Positions 45,571 through 55,657 of a DNA stretch of 64,000 nucleotides are shown here, piece after piece. The stretch's first letter is position 1; every line of letters begins with the position of its first letter. Location: the NCBI GenBank assembly GCA_903913865.1, contig CAIWMU010000141.1, forward strand, positions 27,481 through 91,480, in the 5' to 3' direction. Source of the DNA: an uncultured Verrucomicrobia subdivision 3 bacterium. GTDB lineage: Bacteria; Verrucomicrobiota; Verrucomicrobiia; Limisphaerales; UBA8199. Both the position numbers and the translations under genes were made by a program. The notes under the pieces were generated by a model. It saw only the letters and a program-made list of their open reading frames with translations, had not been told where the DNA came from and did not search any database.

Positions 45571-45734
45571 CCTCACACCCGTTTTCCAACCTGCCAGAAA
45601 GACGCCACGTGCAATGCTCGTCCGAGTTCGGTGATCAAGGTGTCATACACTTACCACTCGAGTTCACAATTTCCTGGATCTGCTATTGCGTTTCCGGCTC
45701 ACGGCCCGATCGAAGGGGACGGCTCAGTTCGCCA

Positions 45735-46082
45735 TCATTCCGCCTTCTCCATTGGGTCAGATTGATACCCCCTGCCCCCCTCCGCACCCGGCACGCCCTC
45801 AGGGCTGTGGCGACACCCCAGGAGGGCGGACGGGCCCGGGCTCAGTTCCCGTTGTGGCTGGCCAGACTCTACCGACCGGACACCACCGCACTTGGTCTTG
45901 ACGAACATTGAGCACCCCCGGAACTCCTTTCCGGCATTTGGACCGTTCTGTGCCCGCCGCAGCACCATTTCCCTGACGCAGCGAGGGCAATACGGGCGGG
46001 CAGGAGTCTCGGGGGCTGCTTGAACACTGGAACACTGGGGGCTGCCTTGAGCAAATCCTGGGGCTTGGGTGTCAACTTCCAC
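45735..46082 (-). pseudogene. Fragment with a topoisomerase-type C4 zinc ribbon
   Basis: A 115-residue frame from GTG 46082 contains YCPRCVREMVLRRAQNGPNA followed by FRGCSMFVKTKCGG. This resembles the C4 zinc finger found at the ends of topoisomerase I and of several nuclease-like proteins (CPxC...MVLRxA...GxxFWGCSxFPxC). The Cys ligands would be C32, C35, C57 and C65, with the usual Trp before GCS replaced by Arg. No enzyme domain precedes it and the flanking residues look non-coding, so it is probably a decayed remnant. Where the original gene started cannot be told. Confidence 0.4.
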
Positions 46083-46199
46083 GATGCCCTGCCATTAGCC
46101 AAACGGCGAATGCTCCTATAAATCCTTCAAGAGCCGAGCTTTGCCGCAGGCAGGCATTGATTGCCAAGTCAGAAACCCGGACAGGTGAACAACGGAATT

Positions 46200-46781
46200 T
46201 CAGGGTTTGTATCGGGTCAAGCACTCGCCCGGACTTCCTTCAACGGGTCTTCCAGTGTGGATTTCCCAGACCAAGTCCGATGGCAGGCGACCATTTCCGA
46301 TGACCACCTTCGGCTCATAATAGTCCAGCTCAAGCGCCATTACTTCTTTGCAGAGCTTTCTCCGATCCAATCCACCTTGCGCATCCGGACAAACAAAGCG
46401 GTCGAAGTCAGTATTAGCCGGTTCGGTGGCGACGTGAAGCGCGTCCGTAAACTCGACCACCAAGTGGCGAGCGCCACTCTCCACTTCCAACCACACACCG
46501 AACCCCTCATCAATCCGTCCGAGCAACCACATGGGTTCGAGGTAGTAGGCATCATAGCTCTCACCAGTCAACCCGGTGCCACGGAAGATGTATCGAAAGC
46601 TGTGGGCAAACGCTTTCAACCCATCGAAGGTAGGGGTGCAATTGAACCGTGCTGCCTGATTTGGCAAAATGCCCACCACCAGTAAATCGACCGGTCTACT
46701 CCGACGCGGCGGTGGAAAAGGAACATTGCCCCTACCGTTCCCCCGAATCGCAAATGGTTGGGTTGCTTCGTAAAAAGCCAA
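46200..46781 (-). CDS. Hypothetical protein, weak coding support
   Basis: A 193-residue frame reads plausibly as a soluble protein in its C-terminal two thirds (YDAYYLEPMWLLGRIDEGFG; HLVVEFTDALHVATEP; FDRFVCPDAQGGLDRRKLC). I recognise no family. The opposite strand also carries a 174-codon frame over the same bases, so the coding strand is uncertain. There is no clear ribosome site. It lies in a 1.46-kb gap between the AraC gene and the next giant secreted protein, with the zinc-ribbon fragment beside it. The rest of that gap (45571-45734 and 46782-47029) shows nothing I can support. Confidence 0.35.
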   Translation of the reverse strand: MAFYEATQPFAIRGNGRGNVPFPPPRRSRPVDLLVVGILPNQAARFNCTPTFDGLKAFAHSFRYIFRGTGLTGESYDAYYLEPMWLLGRIDEGFGVWLEVESGARHLVVEFTDALHVATEPANTDFDRFVCPDAQGGLDRRKLCKEVMALELDYYEPKVVIGNGRLPSDLVWEIHTGRPVEGSPGECLTRYKP

Positions 46782-47029
46782 AACCCGCTGGCAGATAGGC
46801 TCTTATTGAACGCCGCTGATGCCCCAGAGGAATCACTTGGCATGAAAGCAGGCAACGCACGGTTCCACGTGCTCGATTCAGATCGAATCGTACACCTGGC
46901 TGATAGAGGCAAATACCCCTAGCCGAATAGAGGTAAAAGAGTGATCGGCTTAACGTCGAAAAAGCTCGGCAGACCTGAGCTTCACTGGTGTAATCAAACA
47001 CAATTGAACTCCAAAATATCTAACTGCTT

Positions 47030-50000
47030 ATGTGCAACTACCGACCCTGTCTGAAAATGTCTGCGTTGGCAATTGGTGTATGGATGGTCTGCGCCCGTCC
47101 ACTCCCTGCCGCCATCACCAACATCGTTGACTCCTCCACGGACCCAGCCGCCAGCCTGCCCTCGGCAGCTTTGAGTCCCAGCCTGTTCAACTCTGGTGTG
47201 CCGTCCATCCGGGATCGCGTCCATTGCCCGAAACCAGCGGCGTTCAATAGTGACGGCCGCCTCAGCCTGAGCACGACTCCGGACCTTCCCGGTCTGTTTC
47301 CTTCCTATCTGGTGGCGCAGCAATATGTTTATTTCAAACAAGGCACCCGCACCTGGACCAACTACGCCGCTACCATTTCCGTGGATCAAGACTCCAGGGC
47401 TTATCTCCTTGTGGACAACCGTGTCAGCGATGGGGGCATCAACAGCTACTCAACGTTCGAGGATCCCATCTTTGGCACCAATGTCCTGGTCTACACCAAT
47501 GCGGTCGGCAACCAATGTGTGGACCCGGCGACGCCGGCTGACTTTCCGCTCACCCAGTGGGTAATAGACGACGGGTGGACCCGAGTGAACACGGGCATAT
47601 CACCACACTACAACAACCCGGGTTATTGCGTCTACGATTTGGTGCAGGGTGATTATCTCGGCGTTGACGAAAACTGTAATGGTGATCTAAACCAGTTTTA
47701 CGCCATCTATACCAAGCAAGTTCCAGCGGGCGCATCGGTGACGGTCCGCCAGCAGGCGGGTGGGTTCAACATGTATGGTTTGGTCGTGTCCACGAACACC
47801 GCACCGCCCCGACAGTGGGCCATCTGGAGTAGCAAAGCTAGAGACACCTTGTGGGACACAGCCAACAACTGGTATGCGAACAGCGTCCCCGCGGCCGACG
47901 CAGCCATCCTGTTTCCGGAAACTGCGTCAGACAAAACCGTAAGCCTGAACAATTTTGGGCCAACCAACGGGCCCCTGCAGTTCGCAGCGTCCGGCGATTA
48001 CAACGTCGGTGGGAGCGGTGACACACTGACGTTGAGCGGCGACATCACCCAGAATGGTTCCGGTCAAGTGACGTTCGACAGCGCCATTGATCTCGGCGGA
48101 AATGACCGAGTCTTTGGCGGCACAGGTTCGGGAACGGTGACGCTCAACAACCCGATCACCGGCAACGAGAAAAATGCAATTTTCGGTGCAGGCAATTACG
48201 TGATCTCAAATCCGGCCAACACCGTCAATCAGTTCCAAGTCACGAACGGCGCTAAATTGACGATCCTGGGAACGCTCGAAATGGCAGCATATCCCAGTGC
48301 CAGTTATTTTGGTGGCAACGGAACGAGCGGCGGCGGTTACGCGCTGGTCAATGGCGGCACCCTCAACTACGCGCAATCCTACGAGGACATCCCCGGTACG
48401 AGTTTCATCGGCTACTGGAATGGACACGGAATTGACTTCGGCCCCAACGGCGGCACGCTGCTGCTGAATCAGGACTACCCGGTAGATCAGGGACCGACGT
48501 TCTACAAATCGTCGGTCGCGAGCGGCAGCACCGGCACAATTGTGGTTGGTTGGCCGCTGCCCTTCACCGGCGACGGCCGCGGGAGCAACTACACAGGGCC
48601 CTGGGATGCGCCTAGTTATGGTTTGGCGATAGGACCGGCGGGCAATGCCGGATATGGAGCAAGCTATGCCTGCAGACAGGGCGAAGGCGACCTCATGCTA
48701 ACCATTACCAACGGCGCGATGGCGTACCTCGAATGGTCCATTATGACCAACGGGAATCTCATCATCCAGGGCCAACCGGGCGGTAATTCCGCTGTCGGCG
48801 AGGTGGATGCCAACGGTTCGACCACCAACGTCGGCCGTTTCTGTATCCGTGGCCCGCATCGCGGCACGCAGCAGCCGGGTTACGCCAGAGCTTTCTACTT
48901 GAACCAGCCTTACGCCATGAAGTTTTACGCTGCTGTGCAGGTTTGGGAACGGGACAGCGTCCAGAACCTCGCCTGTGACATGAGCTTTGAACCCGGCTCC
49001 TCGGTGGACTTCTGCGGCGGCAAGAATAACCGGCCATTGCGGCTCGGGGCTCCGACCACTGGATCCATCCCCACCAACACGCTGACGATCAAGGGCGGCG
49101 GTAACTGCAACCTTAACCTGCAGTTGCGCACGCAGCACTGGGAAGGCAACGGACCGGCGGACGGTCAAGCTTCCGGTGTGCAGGTGTGTGCCGAAACTTA
49201 CATCAAGGACAACGGCCAACTGAAAATCTACCGCTCTCAAAGCGGTGCCAGTACTGCGCGCGCCATTGAAGTCTGCCGCCCCATCACGGGCCAGGGCAGT
49301 TCATCGGGCGACGCTCGGGTGGTGGTGGATCTGCCTTACGCTCTTGGCGGGGGCGGCGACGCCAATACCGCTGGCGGTGCCCCAAACGACGGAGTGAATT
49401 TCGACGGTTTCTCGACCGCCTTTGGCCCCGGCTGCTCTCTCATCGTGAATGGTAGCGGCCTCTACGGACTACGGGTGCAGGGCTATGACCAGTTCGTCAC
49501 AAACCTGCTCTCGTCAGCGCGCTTGAGTGGTTTGACAGGTTCCGGCGGCACGCTCACCGTGGCCATCACCAACAACGGCACGCTCACCATCCCGAACGGA
49601 CCAAGCAGCCGCTCCGCCGTGTCGCTGGGCCTCGACAGTCAGGGTGGCAGCACGCCGACCTATGTTCTCGGCACGGATGCCAGCCTGGCCAACTTCGCCG
49701 GCTTGGTGCTCAAGAGCGGCACCGTAAGTGTCAGTGAGCCGTCCAGCGTGACGATGCAGACGCTGCGACTCGCGGGCAGCGCGACGATCAACCTCGGCAC
49801 GGGCAGCGGCGGCGCGGTGTTGCACTTCGCCAACAGCAGTGCCGTGGCTTGGAACGTCGGCACTTTGACCATCACCAGTTGGAACGGGAGCACCTCGGGC
49901 GGCGGATCGGATCGAATCTACTTCGGCACAGATGCCACGGGCCTGAACGCAGCCAAACTTGCCCAGATCAAGTGGGTCACTCCCAACGGTGGCGCGGATG

Positions 50001-50266
50001 TGCTCGGCGCGATGATCCTCTCCACTGGGGAGATCGTGCCGGCTGCGCCCGCAGGTCCCACCACCATCGGCTCGGCGGCGATTGTCAGCGGCCAGCTCGT
50101 GTTCCACGTCACCCCGGGTTCAGCCGCGCAGACCAGTGTCGTGCAATGCGCGACGAACCTTACGCCGCCGGTGATTTGGACCAATATCAGGACCAACACG
50201 GGAGCGTTCGGCTTCACCAACGCGACTGCATTGCCGGAGTCCTACTATCGGGTTTTGGTGCGGTAA
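47030..50266 (+). CDS. Giant secreted beta-solenoid-like protein
   Basis: The protein has 1078 residues. The N-terminal leader MCNYRPCLKMSALAIGVWM ends in a cleavage-like site around PLPAA; ATG 47057 is an alternative start. The body is Gly/Asn/Thr-rich, with short repeated strands (GDTLTLSGDITQNGSGQVTF; GTVTLNNPITGNEKNAIFG) of the kind seen in autotransporter-type passenger solenoids. The last ~60 residues (QLVFHVTPGSAAQTSVVQCATN to ESYYRVLVR) match in pattern the ending of the giant protein at 41188-44301. No outer-membrane beta-barrel is present, so it is not a classical autotransporter. A strong hairpin and then a pseudopilin gene follow. Confidence 0.8.
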   Translation: MCNYRPCLKMSALAIGVWMVCARPLPAAITNIVDSSTDPAASLPSAALSPSLFNSGVPSIRDRVHCPKPAAFNSDGRLSLSTTPDLPGLFPSYLVAQQYVYFKQGTRTWTNYAATISVDQDSRAYLLVDNRVSDGGINSYSTFEDPIFGTNVLVYTNAVGNQCVDPATPADFPLTQWVIDDGWTRVNTGISPHYNNPGYCVYDLVQGDYLGVDENCNGDLNQFYAIYTKQVPAGASVTVRQQAGGFNMYGLVVSTNTAPPRQWAIWSSKARDTLWDTANNWYANSVPAADAAILFPETASDKTVSLNNFGPTNGPLQFAASGDYNVGGSGDTLTLSGDITQNGSGQVTFDSAIDLGGNDRVFGGTGSGTVTLNNPITGNEKNAIFGAGNYVISNPANTVNQFQVTNGAKLTILGTLEMAAYPSASYFGGNGTSGGGYALVNGGTLNYAQSYEDIPGTSFIGYWNGHGIDFGPNGGTLLLNQDYPVDQGPTFYKSSVASGSTGTIVVGWPLPFTGDGRGSNYTGPWDAPSYGLAIGPAGNAGYGASYACRQGEGDLMLTITNGAMAYLEWSIMTNGNLIIQGQPGGNSAVGEVDANGSTTNVGRFCIRGPHRGTQQPGYARAFYLNQPYAMKFYAAVQVWERDSVQNLACDMSFEPGSSVDFCGGKNNRPLRLGAPTTGSIPTNTLTIKGGGNCNLNLQLRTQHWEGNGPADGQASGVQVCAETYIKDNGQLKIYRSQSGASTARAIEVCRPITGQGSSSGDARVVVDLPYALGGGGDANTAGGAPNDGVNFDGFSTAFGPGCSLIVNGSGLYGLRVQGYDQFVTNLLSSARLSGLTGSGGTLTVAITNNGTLTIPNGPSSRSAVSLGLDSQGGSTPTYVLGTDASLANFAGLVLKSGTVSVSEPSSVTMQTLRLAGSATINLGTGSGGAVLHFANSSAVAWNVGTLTITSWNGSTSGGGSDRIYFGTDATGLNAAKLAQIKWVTPNGGADVLGAMILSTGEIVPAAPAGPTTIGSAAIVSGQLVFHVTPGSAAQTSVVQCATNLTPPVIWTNIRTNTGAFGFTNATALPESYYRVLVR

Positions 50267-50290
50267 CGGATGGGGTGAGCGGTTGTTTGG

Positions 50291-50322
50291 CCCGGCCGTC
50301 CGTGGTGGGACGGCCGGGTTTT
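50291..50322 (+). terminator. Terminator-like hairpin between giant secreted protein and pseudopilin
   Basis: CCCGGCCGTCC (50291-50301) and GGACGGCCGGG (50308-50318) form a perfect 11-pair stem around GTGGTG, followed by TTTT. It lies 24 bases after the stop at 50266 and 47 bases before the pseudopilin ATG. Confidence 0.85.
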
Positions 50323-50369
50323 GTTCGGAGACGCCGGGTTCACACTAAGCAGGCAACGTGAGGATGATT

Positions 50370-51209
50370 ATGAAGATGGAACTGTCAGCATGCGGTAGAG
50401 GAAACCCCCGAGCGGGTTTCACCCTCATCGAACTCCTTGTCGTCATCGCCATCATCGCCATTCTTGCGGCTATGCTCTTGCCGGCTCTCAACAAGGCCAA
50501 GCTCAAGGCTCAGAGTATCTCCTGCATGAGCAACACGAAACAATTGCAGTTGGCGTGGACCATGTATGCAGGCGACAACAATGAGAGGATTGTGATCAAC
50601 AAGTCGAACCCCTCCCAGCCGGATGAGAGTTGGGTGTTCAATGTGATGGGTTGGGGTGGGGGTGACTCGACTACCAATCCCGACCGTGTCAAGACCGGGC
50701 TGCTCGCGGATTACACCGGCAAGAGCGTTGCGGTGTACAAATGTCCGGCCGACGTGATGCTGACGTTTTCTCCCGAAAATCTTCCCCGGACTCGCAGCTA
50801 TTCGATAACCCGGTTTATGGGAACGACGCCGAGCGACGACACTTGGCAGTTCTTCCGTAAGACCGGAGAGATTCGTAATCCAACGGCGATATTGGTGTTT
50901 TTGGATGAGCATCCTGACAGCATCAATGACGGTTCTTTTGCCTGCGATGGGGCCCCCCTGGGTAACACGCAATATTGGCAGGACCTGCCGGCCTCGTTTC
51001 ATGGCGGTGCCTGTGGCTTTGCCTTTGCGGATGGCCACTCCGAGATAAAGAAATGGAAGTGTGCCAGCACCATTGAGCAGCCGGTCAAGAGAATCAGCGT
51101 GTTTGATGAACCGCAACGAAAGTTGGTTCCCACTGGTCAAACGGCGGACATTTCGTGGCTCAACGAGCGGGCGACCTTCCGGATAAAGAGCGTCGTGGCG
51201 CCACCGTGA
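50370..51209 (+). CDS. Type II secretion-type pseudopilin with H-X9-DG motif
   Basis: The protein has 279 residues from ATG 50370. GTG 50358 and ATG 50364 are in frame, but 50370 has AGG at good spacing. The leader [16 protein letters not shown] is followed by [20 protein letters not shown] and [11 protein letters not shown]. The family motif is complete: [12 protein letters not shown] near residue 220, then HSEIKKWK. This places it with the expanded pseudopilins of Verrucomicrobia and Planctomycetes. The pairing with a giant secreted protein across a GC hairpin repeats the arrangement at 40286-44301. Confidence 0.92.
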   Translation: MKMELSACGRGNPRAGFTLIELLVVIAIIAILAAMLLPALNKAKLKAQSISCMSNTKQLQLAWTMYAGDNNERIVINKSNPSQPDESWVFNVMGWGGGDSTTNPDRVKTGLLADYTGKSVAVYKCPADVMLTFSPENLPRTRSYSITRFMGTTPSDDTWQFFRKTGEIRNPTAILVFLDEHPDSINDGSFACDGAPLGNTQYWQDLPASFHGGACGFAFADGHSEIKKWKCASTIEQPVKRISVFDEPQRKLVPTGQTADISWLNERATFRIKSVVAPP

Positions 51210-51948
51210 TGGATGATCGGCTTTGGAGCAGTGAATTTGGGAGACCTCCCGGCTCGGCTGGTCGCACCTACGCGCCAGGATGGCGCAGCCACATTAAGGA
51301 AAAGCCCTGCCAGATGGGTGCCCAACTCCGATTGTACAGGATGAGGATCTCGCGACCCCATGTGATTGTTGACGAATTTCTGGAACAACGCTGGGGATCA
51401 CATCTTGTTGAAACTCCAGCGCACTCCTCCTCTCGCACAGTCAGTAGTTTTCCTGAGTCATCTGCATATTTAGGAGCAATCGCGTTGTTACATCGCCGCA
51501 AGACCGAGCCGCGCGTTCACAACCAGGATTCCACCACATATTTGAAGATGGGCGACTGGCTGCGCAAAATGCCGGCGCTTTATACCAATGTCATGGCATA
51601 CCTTGCCGCAACGGCTACCTTCGGCAGCCAAATCACATTGTTGCACCCGAATGACCCCATCTCTGGATGGTTCGGTGAGGACGGTCCGTTGGTTGCGAAG
51701 CTGATTCACGGTTCGCTCATCTGCATGATCACGAGGCATCCTACGCACTCTTGTGGGCTATGCGCCCTGCCCTTGAAGAATGAGAAAGCAGTGCCTGCAG
51801 AACTTGATCCCTGTGTGAAACAGCTCGGTTTTAGCGCCGGCCGGCGGCACGTAAACCTCGGCGACGAGTGGTGTGACGAGCCGCCATACCACTGGTTAAC
51901 TCCCCGCCTCCGTCGATGCGAGAATTCTCCACGGCAACTCTTCCGACT
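51210..51948. other. Intergenic region, no supported gene
   Basis: About 740 bases. A 265-codon frame (51155-51952 plus) overlaps the pseudopilin end, lacks a credible start and has no protein-like character. Frames on the other strand are similar. The part around 51256-51390 could be a dispersed non-coding repeat, but only one copy is visible here. Confidence 0.4.
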
Positions 51949-53277
51949 ATGAACAATCCCCGTAGGCAGACTCTCCAGGACAATTCACTGCGCTCCGCCT
52001 GGAACGTGAAGCATTCAATCGCCATCCTTCTCTTTTTGGCGACATTCCCCGCTCTCGCCAACGATGCCGGACGCAGACATTCGGAAAACGATCTGCTCGC
52101 CCGACCAGCCATTGTGGTCACGGTGGGAATCAATGCTGGCGACATTATCGGGAACGACAATCGCTCGTTGCAGGCGGCGGTGGATTACGTGGGCAACCTT
52201 GGCGGCGGGGTGGTCGAGATCGGTCCGGGGGAGTTTCTAATGCGTGACTCGCTGCACCTGCGCAGTCGCGTGACCGTGCGCGGCGCCGGCCAGAAGACCG
52301 TGCTCAAGAAGGACCGCGAGCAACGCTCACTACTGGCGGTGGATGGTGATTTCGGCGAGGCGGCCATTACGGTTCAAAACCCGGAGGGCTTCAATATCGG
52401 TCGTGGAGTGTATGTGGCGTCGAAGACGATGAGGAATTTTCTCGGGACTTGCGGCACGATTCTGAACAGTCGCAGCAACTACTTCACGCTAAGCCACTCG
52501 CTCAACGCCGACATCCTGATGTCAGATGGCGGCTTCGCAGCAACAATCTATCCCGTCATCAGCGGTTACAATCTGGAGGACGCCCGCGTGGAGAATTTGA
52601 CTGCTGACGGCAACCGCGCCGAGAACCCCACAAAGGTGGACGGCTGCCGCACTGCAGGTATCTTCTTCTATCACGGGGATAATTGTATCATCAGCAACTG
52701 CTTCGTGCGCGACTACAACGGCGACGGTATCAGCTTCCAGCAATCGAACGACGTGAAGGTGGAAGGCTGCGTCGTCGAGCGTTGTGCCGGGTTTGGGTTG
52801 CATCCCGGCAGCGGCTCGCAACGACCCTCGGTGAAAAACTCGCGCGCCATTGAAAACGGCGAAGATGGATTCTTCTTTTGCTGGCGAGTGCGCGGCGGCG
52901 TGGCTGAGCGCAACTGGCTGGAGAACAACGGCGGTTATGGCATGTCCATCGGCCACAAAGACAGCGACAATTTCGTCCGAAAAAACACGATCATCGGCAA
53001 CAAACTTGGCGGCGTCTATTGGCGTGGGGAGACCGAGCCGATGGCGGCGCACCGGACGACGTTTGAGGATAACGTCGTGCGGGACAACGAAGGCTGGGGA
53101 CTCTTCGTGAACGGCGCGACTCGCGACACCATCATCCGCAGCAACGTCATCGAGGATAGCGGCAGCGGTCGGCAAAAGACCGGCATCCGCATCGGCAAGC
53201 AGGCGGGCGAGGTGACGATGGAGGGCAACACCATCAAGGCCGCGAACCAACTTCAAGATGAACGCTGGAAGAAATAG
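51949..53277 (+). CDS. Secreted right-handed beta-helix (pectin-lyase-fold) protein
   Basis: The protein has 442 residues from ATG 51949. A basic leader and a hydrophobic stretch (SIAILLFLATFPALA) form a signal peptide. The body shows repeated parallel beta-helix coils with stacked Asn and Gly: NCIISNCFVRDYNGDGISF, VKVEGCVVERCAGFGLHPG, NWLENNGGYGMSI, TTFEDNVVRDNEGWGLFVNG. These repeats correspond to the beta-helix (PbH1) families that include pectate lyases, polygalacturonases and mannuronan epimerases. No catalytic set could be fixed. As the first enzyme-like gene of the plus-strand cluster it probably acts on a uronic-acid or pectin-type polymer. Confidence is high for the fold and low for the activity. 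Confidence 0.82.
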   Translation: MNNPRRQTLQDNSLRSAWNVKHSIAILLFLATFPALANDAGRRHSENDLLARPAIVVTVGINAGDIIGNDNRSLQAAVDYVGNLGGGVVEIGPGEFLMRDSLHLRSRVTVRGAGQKTVLKKDREQRSLLAVDGDFGEAAITVQNPEGFNIGRGVYVASKTMRNFLGTCGTILNSRSNYFTLSHSLNADILMSDGGFAATIYPVISGYNLEDARVENLTADGNRAENPTKVDGCRTAGIFFYHGDNCIISNCFVRDYNGDGISFQQSNDVKVEGCVVERCAGFGLHPGSGSQRPSVKNSRAIENGEDGFFFCWRVRGGVAERNWLENNGGYGMSIGHKDSDNFVRKNTIIGNKLGGVYWRGETEPMAAHRTTFEDNVVRDNEGWGLFVNGATRDTIIRSNVIEDSGSGRQKTGIRIGKQAGEVTMEGNTIKAANQLQDERWKK

Positions 53278-53316
53278 CTGGCCGCTTTACGACCACAAAT
53301 TCTGAAACATATATCT

Positions 53317-55575
53317 ATGACCCCATACCCCAGCAGTAAAGTGAACCGAGTCGGGATCGCATTCCTTGTTGCCTCGACCCTTTGCGCTTTATGTGCCGCC
53401 AATCCCCTCACGAACCAGCCGCCTTGGGCCGAACCTCAACTTCAAGGCCCCCCAACGCGCTACGCGGTGGATGTGGAGCATTACCGGTTCCGAGCCACAT
53501 GCGATGTTAGCAACCCCTCGTTCTATCCGGTCCCGCAGGACCCGGTAACGCGCGAGACCTACCTGCGCTGCCTTGAAGCGCAGGACCCGGCCGAGATCGC
53601 CCGCAATCCAAATCGCGGCATGGATGGACCCCGCGTGTTCATGCCGGTGCTGGTGAAGTATGTCCAAACCGGCGACGCCGCCTGGGCGGATGCCTGCATC
53701 GCGATGCTCAAGGCGTTTCACTCCGAGATGCAGAAGCAGGTGGCGGAGCGGAAATGGTTTTGGCAGTTCGAGCATCCGCCCGCACTTGTTCCGCTCTATC
53801 GCCATTACCTCCTTAAAGGTGGCGCGATGAAGCCAGATGCTGACTGGTTTCGCGAAATGTGGCTCTACTACTGCCGCAACCTGCACGTGTGGGACACCGA
53901 GCCGATCGAGTGGCGCGGTGGCTGTCATCGCTCAATGCCGGAGGCTTACGCGAAAGGCCGGGCGGCGGTGTGGTATCCGGATATTTCTGAAGCGGCGCAC
54001 TGGAAACGCTACTCGGAACTGGTCTTCGACGACTTTTGGAAGGCCAAAGACGTCGGACAGAACGACGCCCACTACATGATGATGCCGTTCATCATTCTCA
54101 CCTGGGCCGCCGACGAGTGGACCGGTGATGACCGCGTGTACACCGACCCGGGCATGAAGCGGCTGTGGGATCGGCTCATGGTGGAGGTCTCGCCGGATGG
54201 CGCAGTCATTCCCTACGGGCCCAACGCCGGCTGGAACAGTACGGCCGATTCCCGTATCGCCATGCTGGAGCGTATCGCCGCCAAGACCGGCGATGGCCGT
54301 TACCGCTTCGTTGCCCACAAGCTGCTCAACTACCTGCGCTATCAATCTCCCGAGTTCAACCGGGACACATATCGCCTGGACGCATCAAGTTCCTGGCTGA
54401 TTTCGCTTGCCTGGCTGTTTGCAGACGATTCGGTGAAGCCGGTTCAGCCCGACGCCGGCTCGCTCTGGAACAAGCGCGTGGAGACCGCGCGCGTTCCGCT
54501 CACTGACAAGAAGCTGACCGAGATGTTGTTGGGCAACGCCGATCCGAGGACCAACTGCGGCCACATATGCTGCGGTTGGTTTCTGACGGGAAAAGAATGG
54601 CCGGACAAGTTGGTCTTGCGAAGCGGCTGGAATTCCGGTGACTTCTTCGGGCTGGTCGAACTTCATCCCACCAGCTTCCCTGCGAACCCGGGCGGCATTA
54701 TGGGACTCAATCGCTGGGGCACGCCCTTCACTCAGATCGCCGCCAGCAAGGGCGCTACCGTGGAAAACCGCGTCTTGATCGAAGACCTCGGCCGCACGGC
54801 AAAGCTCCGGCTGCACCCTGACCGGATTAGAATCAATGAAATGTGGGATGGCCGCCCGCCCGACATTCGCTCGGAGGTAACGTATTTCAAGGACACGCCC
54901 CAAGCCACGTTCGCTCGCGTGCGCGTCTCGAACCCGGAGGGCCTGCCCGTCGTGTATGAACGCGAGTTTGTTTTCGTGAAAAACCGATTCCTCGCCACGC
55001 GCGAGATCGTGACGTTCGAGGAGAGCTTCAAGGCTCGCGTCGCGCCGCTTTGGAATACCCACAACATCGGTCCTCAAGTTGGCAGCCACTGGGCCAATAC
55101 CTTCATTCACGCGGCGATAGACGATAACGGCAACCGCAGCCTGAAGACGCCACCAGGCGACCTATTGGTTTGGTTTGCTCCGCGCGCCGACTGTCGGCTG
55201 CAAATCGTGGATCGCCTGGAGAGCGACCCGCGCACCGAATCGTGTCCGAACCAGGTCCGCTACCTTTGGGAGGGCACTCCCGCCGCCGGGCAGCAGCTTG
55301 TTTTCACGCAGGTCTATTATCCGCATCCCCCGTATCGCTCGCGCACCACATCGAACAACCCCGGTTCTAAAGGTGGCTACGCCAGCGACCTCCAGGCCAC
55401 CGCCCATGCCTCCGGGATCAAAGTCATTCGCGACAATGTGGAGGCTTCTGTCCTGCGGCTCGAACTCGAAGCGGGCCACGTGGAGTGGGTGGTTTTCAAT
55501 CCTCAATCCAGATCGCTCAAGATGGATTCCATCGAGACGCGCGAACCGTATGCTTATGCCACAAACAGCAAATAG
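53317..55575 (+). CDS. Secreted heparinase II/III-like (alpha/alpha toroid) protein
   Basis: The protein has 752 residues with a signal peptide ending near CALCAA. The first ~430 residues are alpha-helical with Trp/Tyr-rich loops (WFREMWLYYCRNLHVWDTEPI; DAHYMMMPFIILTWAADEW), as in (alpha/alpha) toroid polysaccharide lyases. The C-terminal ~300 residues are a beta-sandwich domain (LRSGWNSGDFFGLVELHP; GGIMGLNRWGTPFTQIA; FLATREIVTFEE) of heparinase II/III type. No definite catalytic Tyr/His pair is assigned. The gene is 39 bases downstream of the beta-helix gene and 82 bases upstream of the next large hydrolase, in one plus-strand operon. Confidence 0.72.
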   Translation: MTPYPSSKVNRVGIAFLVASTLCALCAANPLTNQPPWAEPQLQGPPTRYAVDVEHYRFRATCDVSNPSFYPVPQDPVTRETYLRCLEAQDPAEIARNPNRGMDGPRVFMPVLVKYVQTGDAAWADACIAMLKAFHSEMQKQVAERKWFWQFEHPPALVPLYRHYLLKGGAMKPDADWFREMWLYYCRNLHVWDTEPIEWRGGCHRSMPEAYAKGRAAVWYPDISEAAHWKRYSELVFDDFWKAKDVGQNDAHYMMMPFIILTWAADEWTGDDRVYTDPGMKRLWDRLMVEVSPDGAVIPYGPNAGWNSTADSRIAMLERIAAKTGDGRYRFVAHKLLNYLRYQSPEFNRDTYRLDASSSWLISLAWLFADDSVKPVQPDAGSLWNKRVETARVPLTDKKLTEMLLGNADPRTNCGHICCGWFLTGKEWPDKLVLRSGWNSGDFFGLVELHPTSFPANPGGIMGLNRWGTPFTQIAASKGATVENRVLIEDLGRTAKLRLHPDRIRINEMWDGRPPDIRSEVTYFKDTPQATFARVRVSNPEGLPVVYEREFVFVKNRFLATREIVTFEESFKARVAPLWNTHNIGPQVGSHWANTFIHAAIDDNGNRSLKTPPGDLLVWFAPRADCRLQIVDRLESDPRTESCPNQVRYLWEGTPAAGQQLVFTQVYYPHPPYRSRTTSNNPGSKGGYASDLQATAHASGIKVIRDNVEASVLRLELEAGHVEWVVFNPQSRSLKMDSIETREPYAYATNSK

Positions 55576-55657
55576 CCCGCAGAAGGTGATCGGCCGGTTT
55601 GACGGTGGCGGCGTCGGATGTGCTTTTGATGGGCCATTCCGACGAGGCTGCCGGAAC

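Noticed and set aside
46161..46685. 174-residue plus-strand frame
   Set aside because: It is antisense to a slightly more protein-like minus-strand frame. No family or start signal supports it.
51155..51952. 265-residue plus-strand open frame
   Set aside because: It overlaps the pseudopilin 3' end, has no ribosome site, no motif and an irregular composition.
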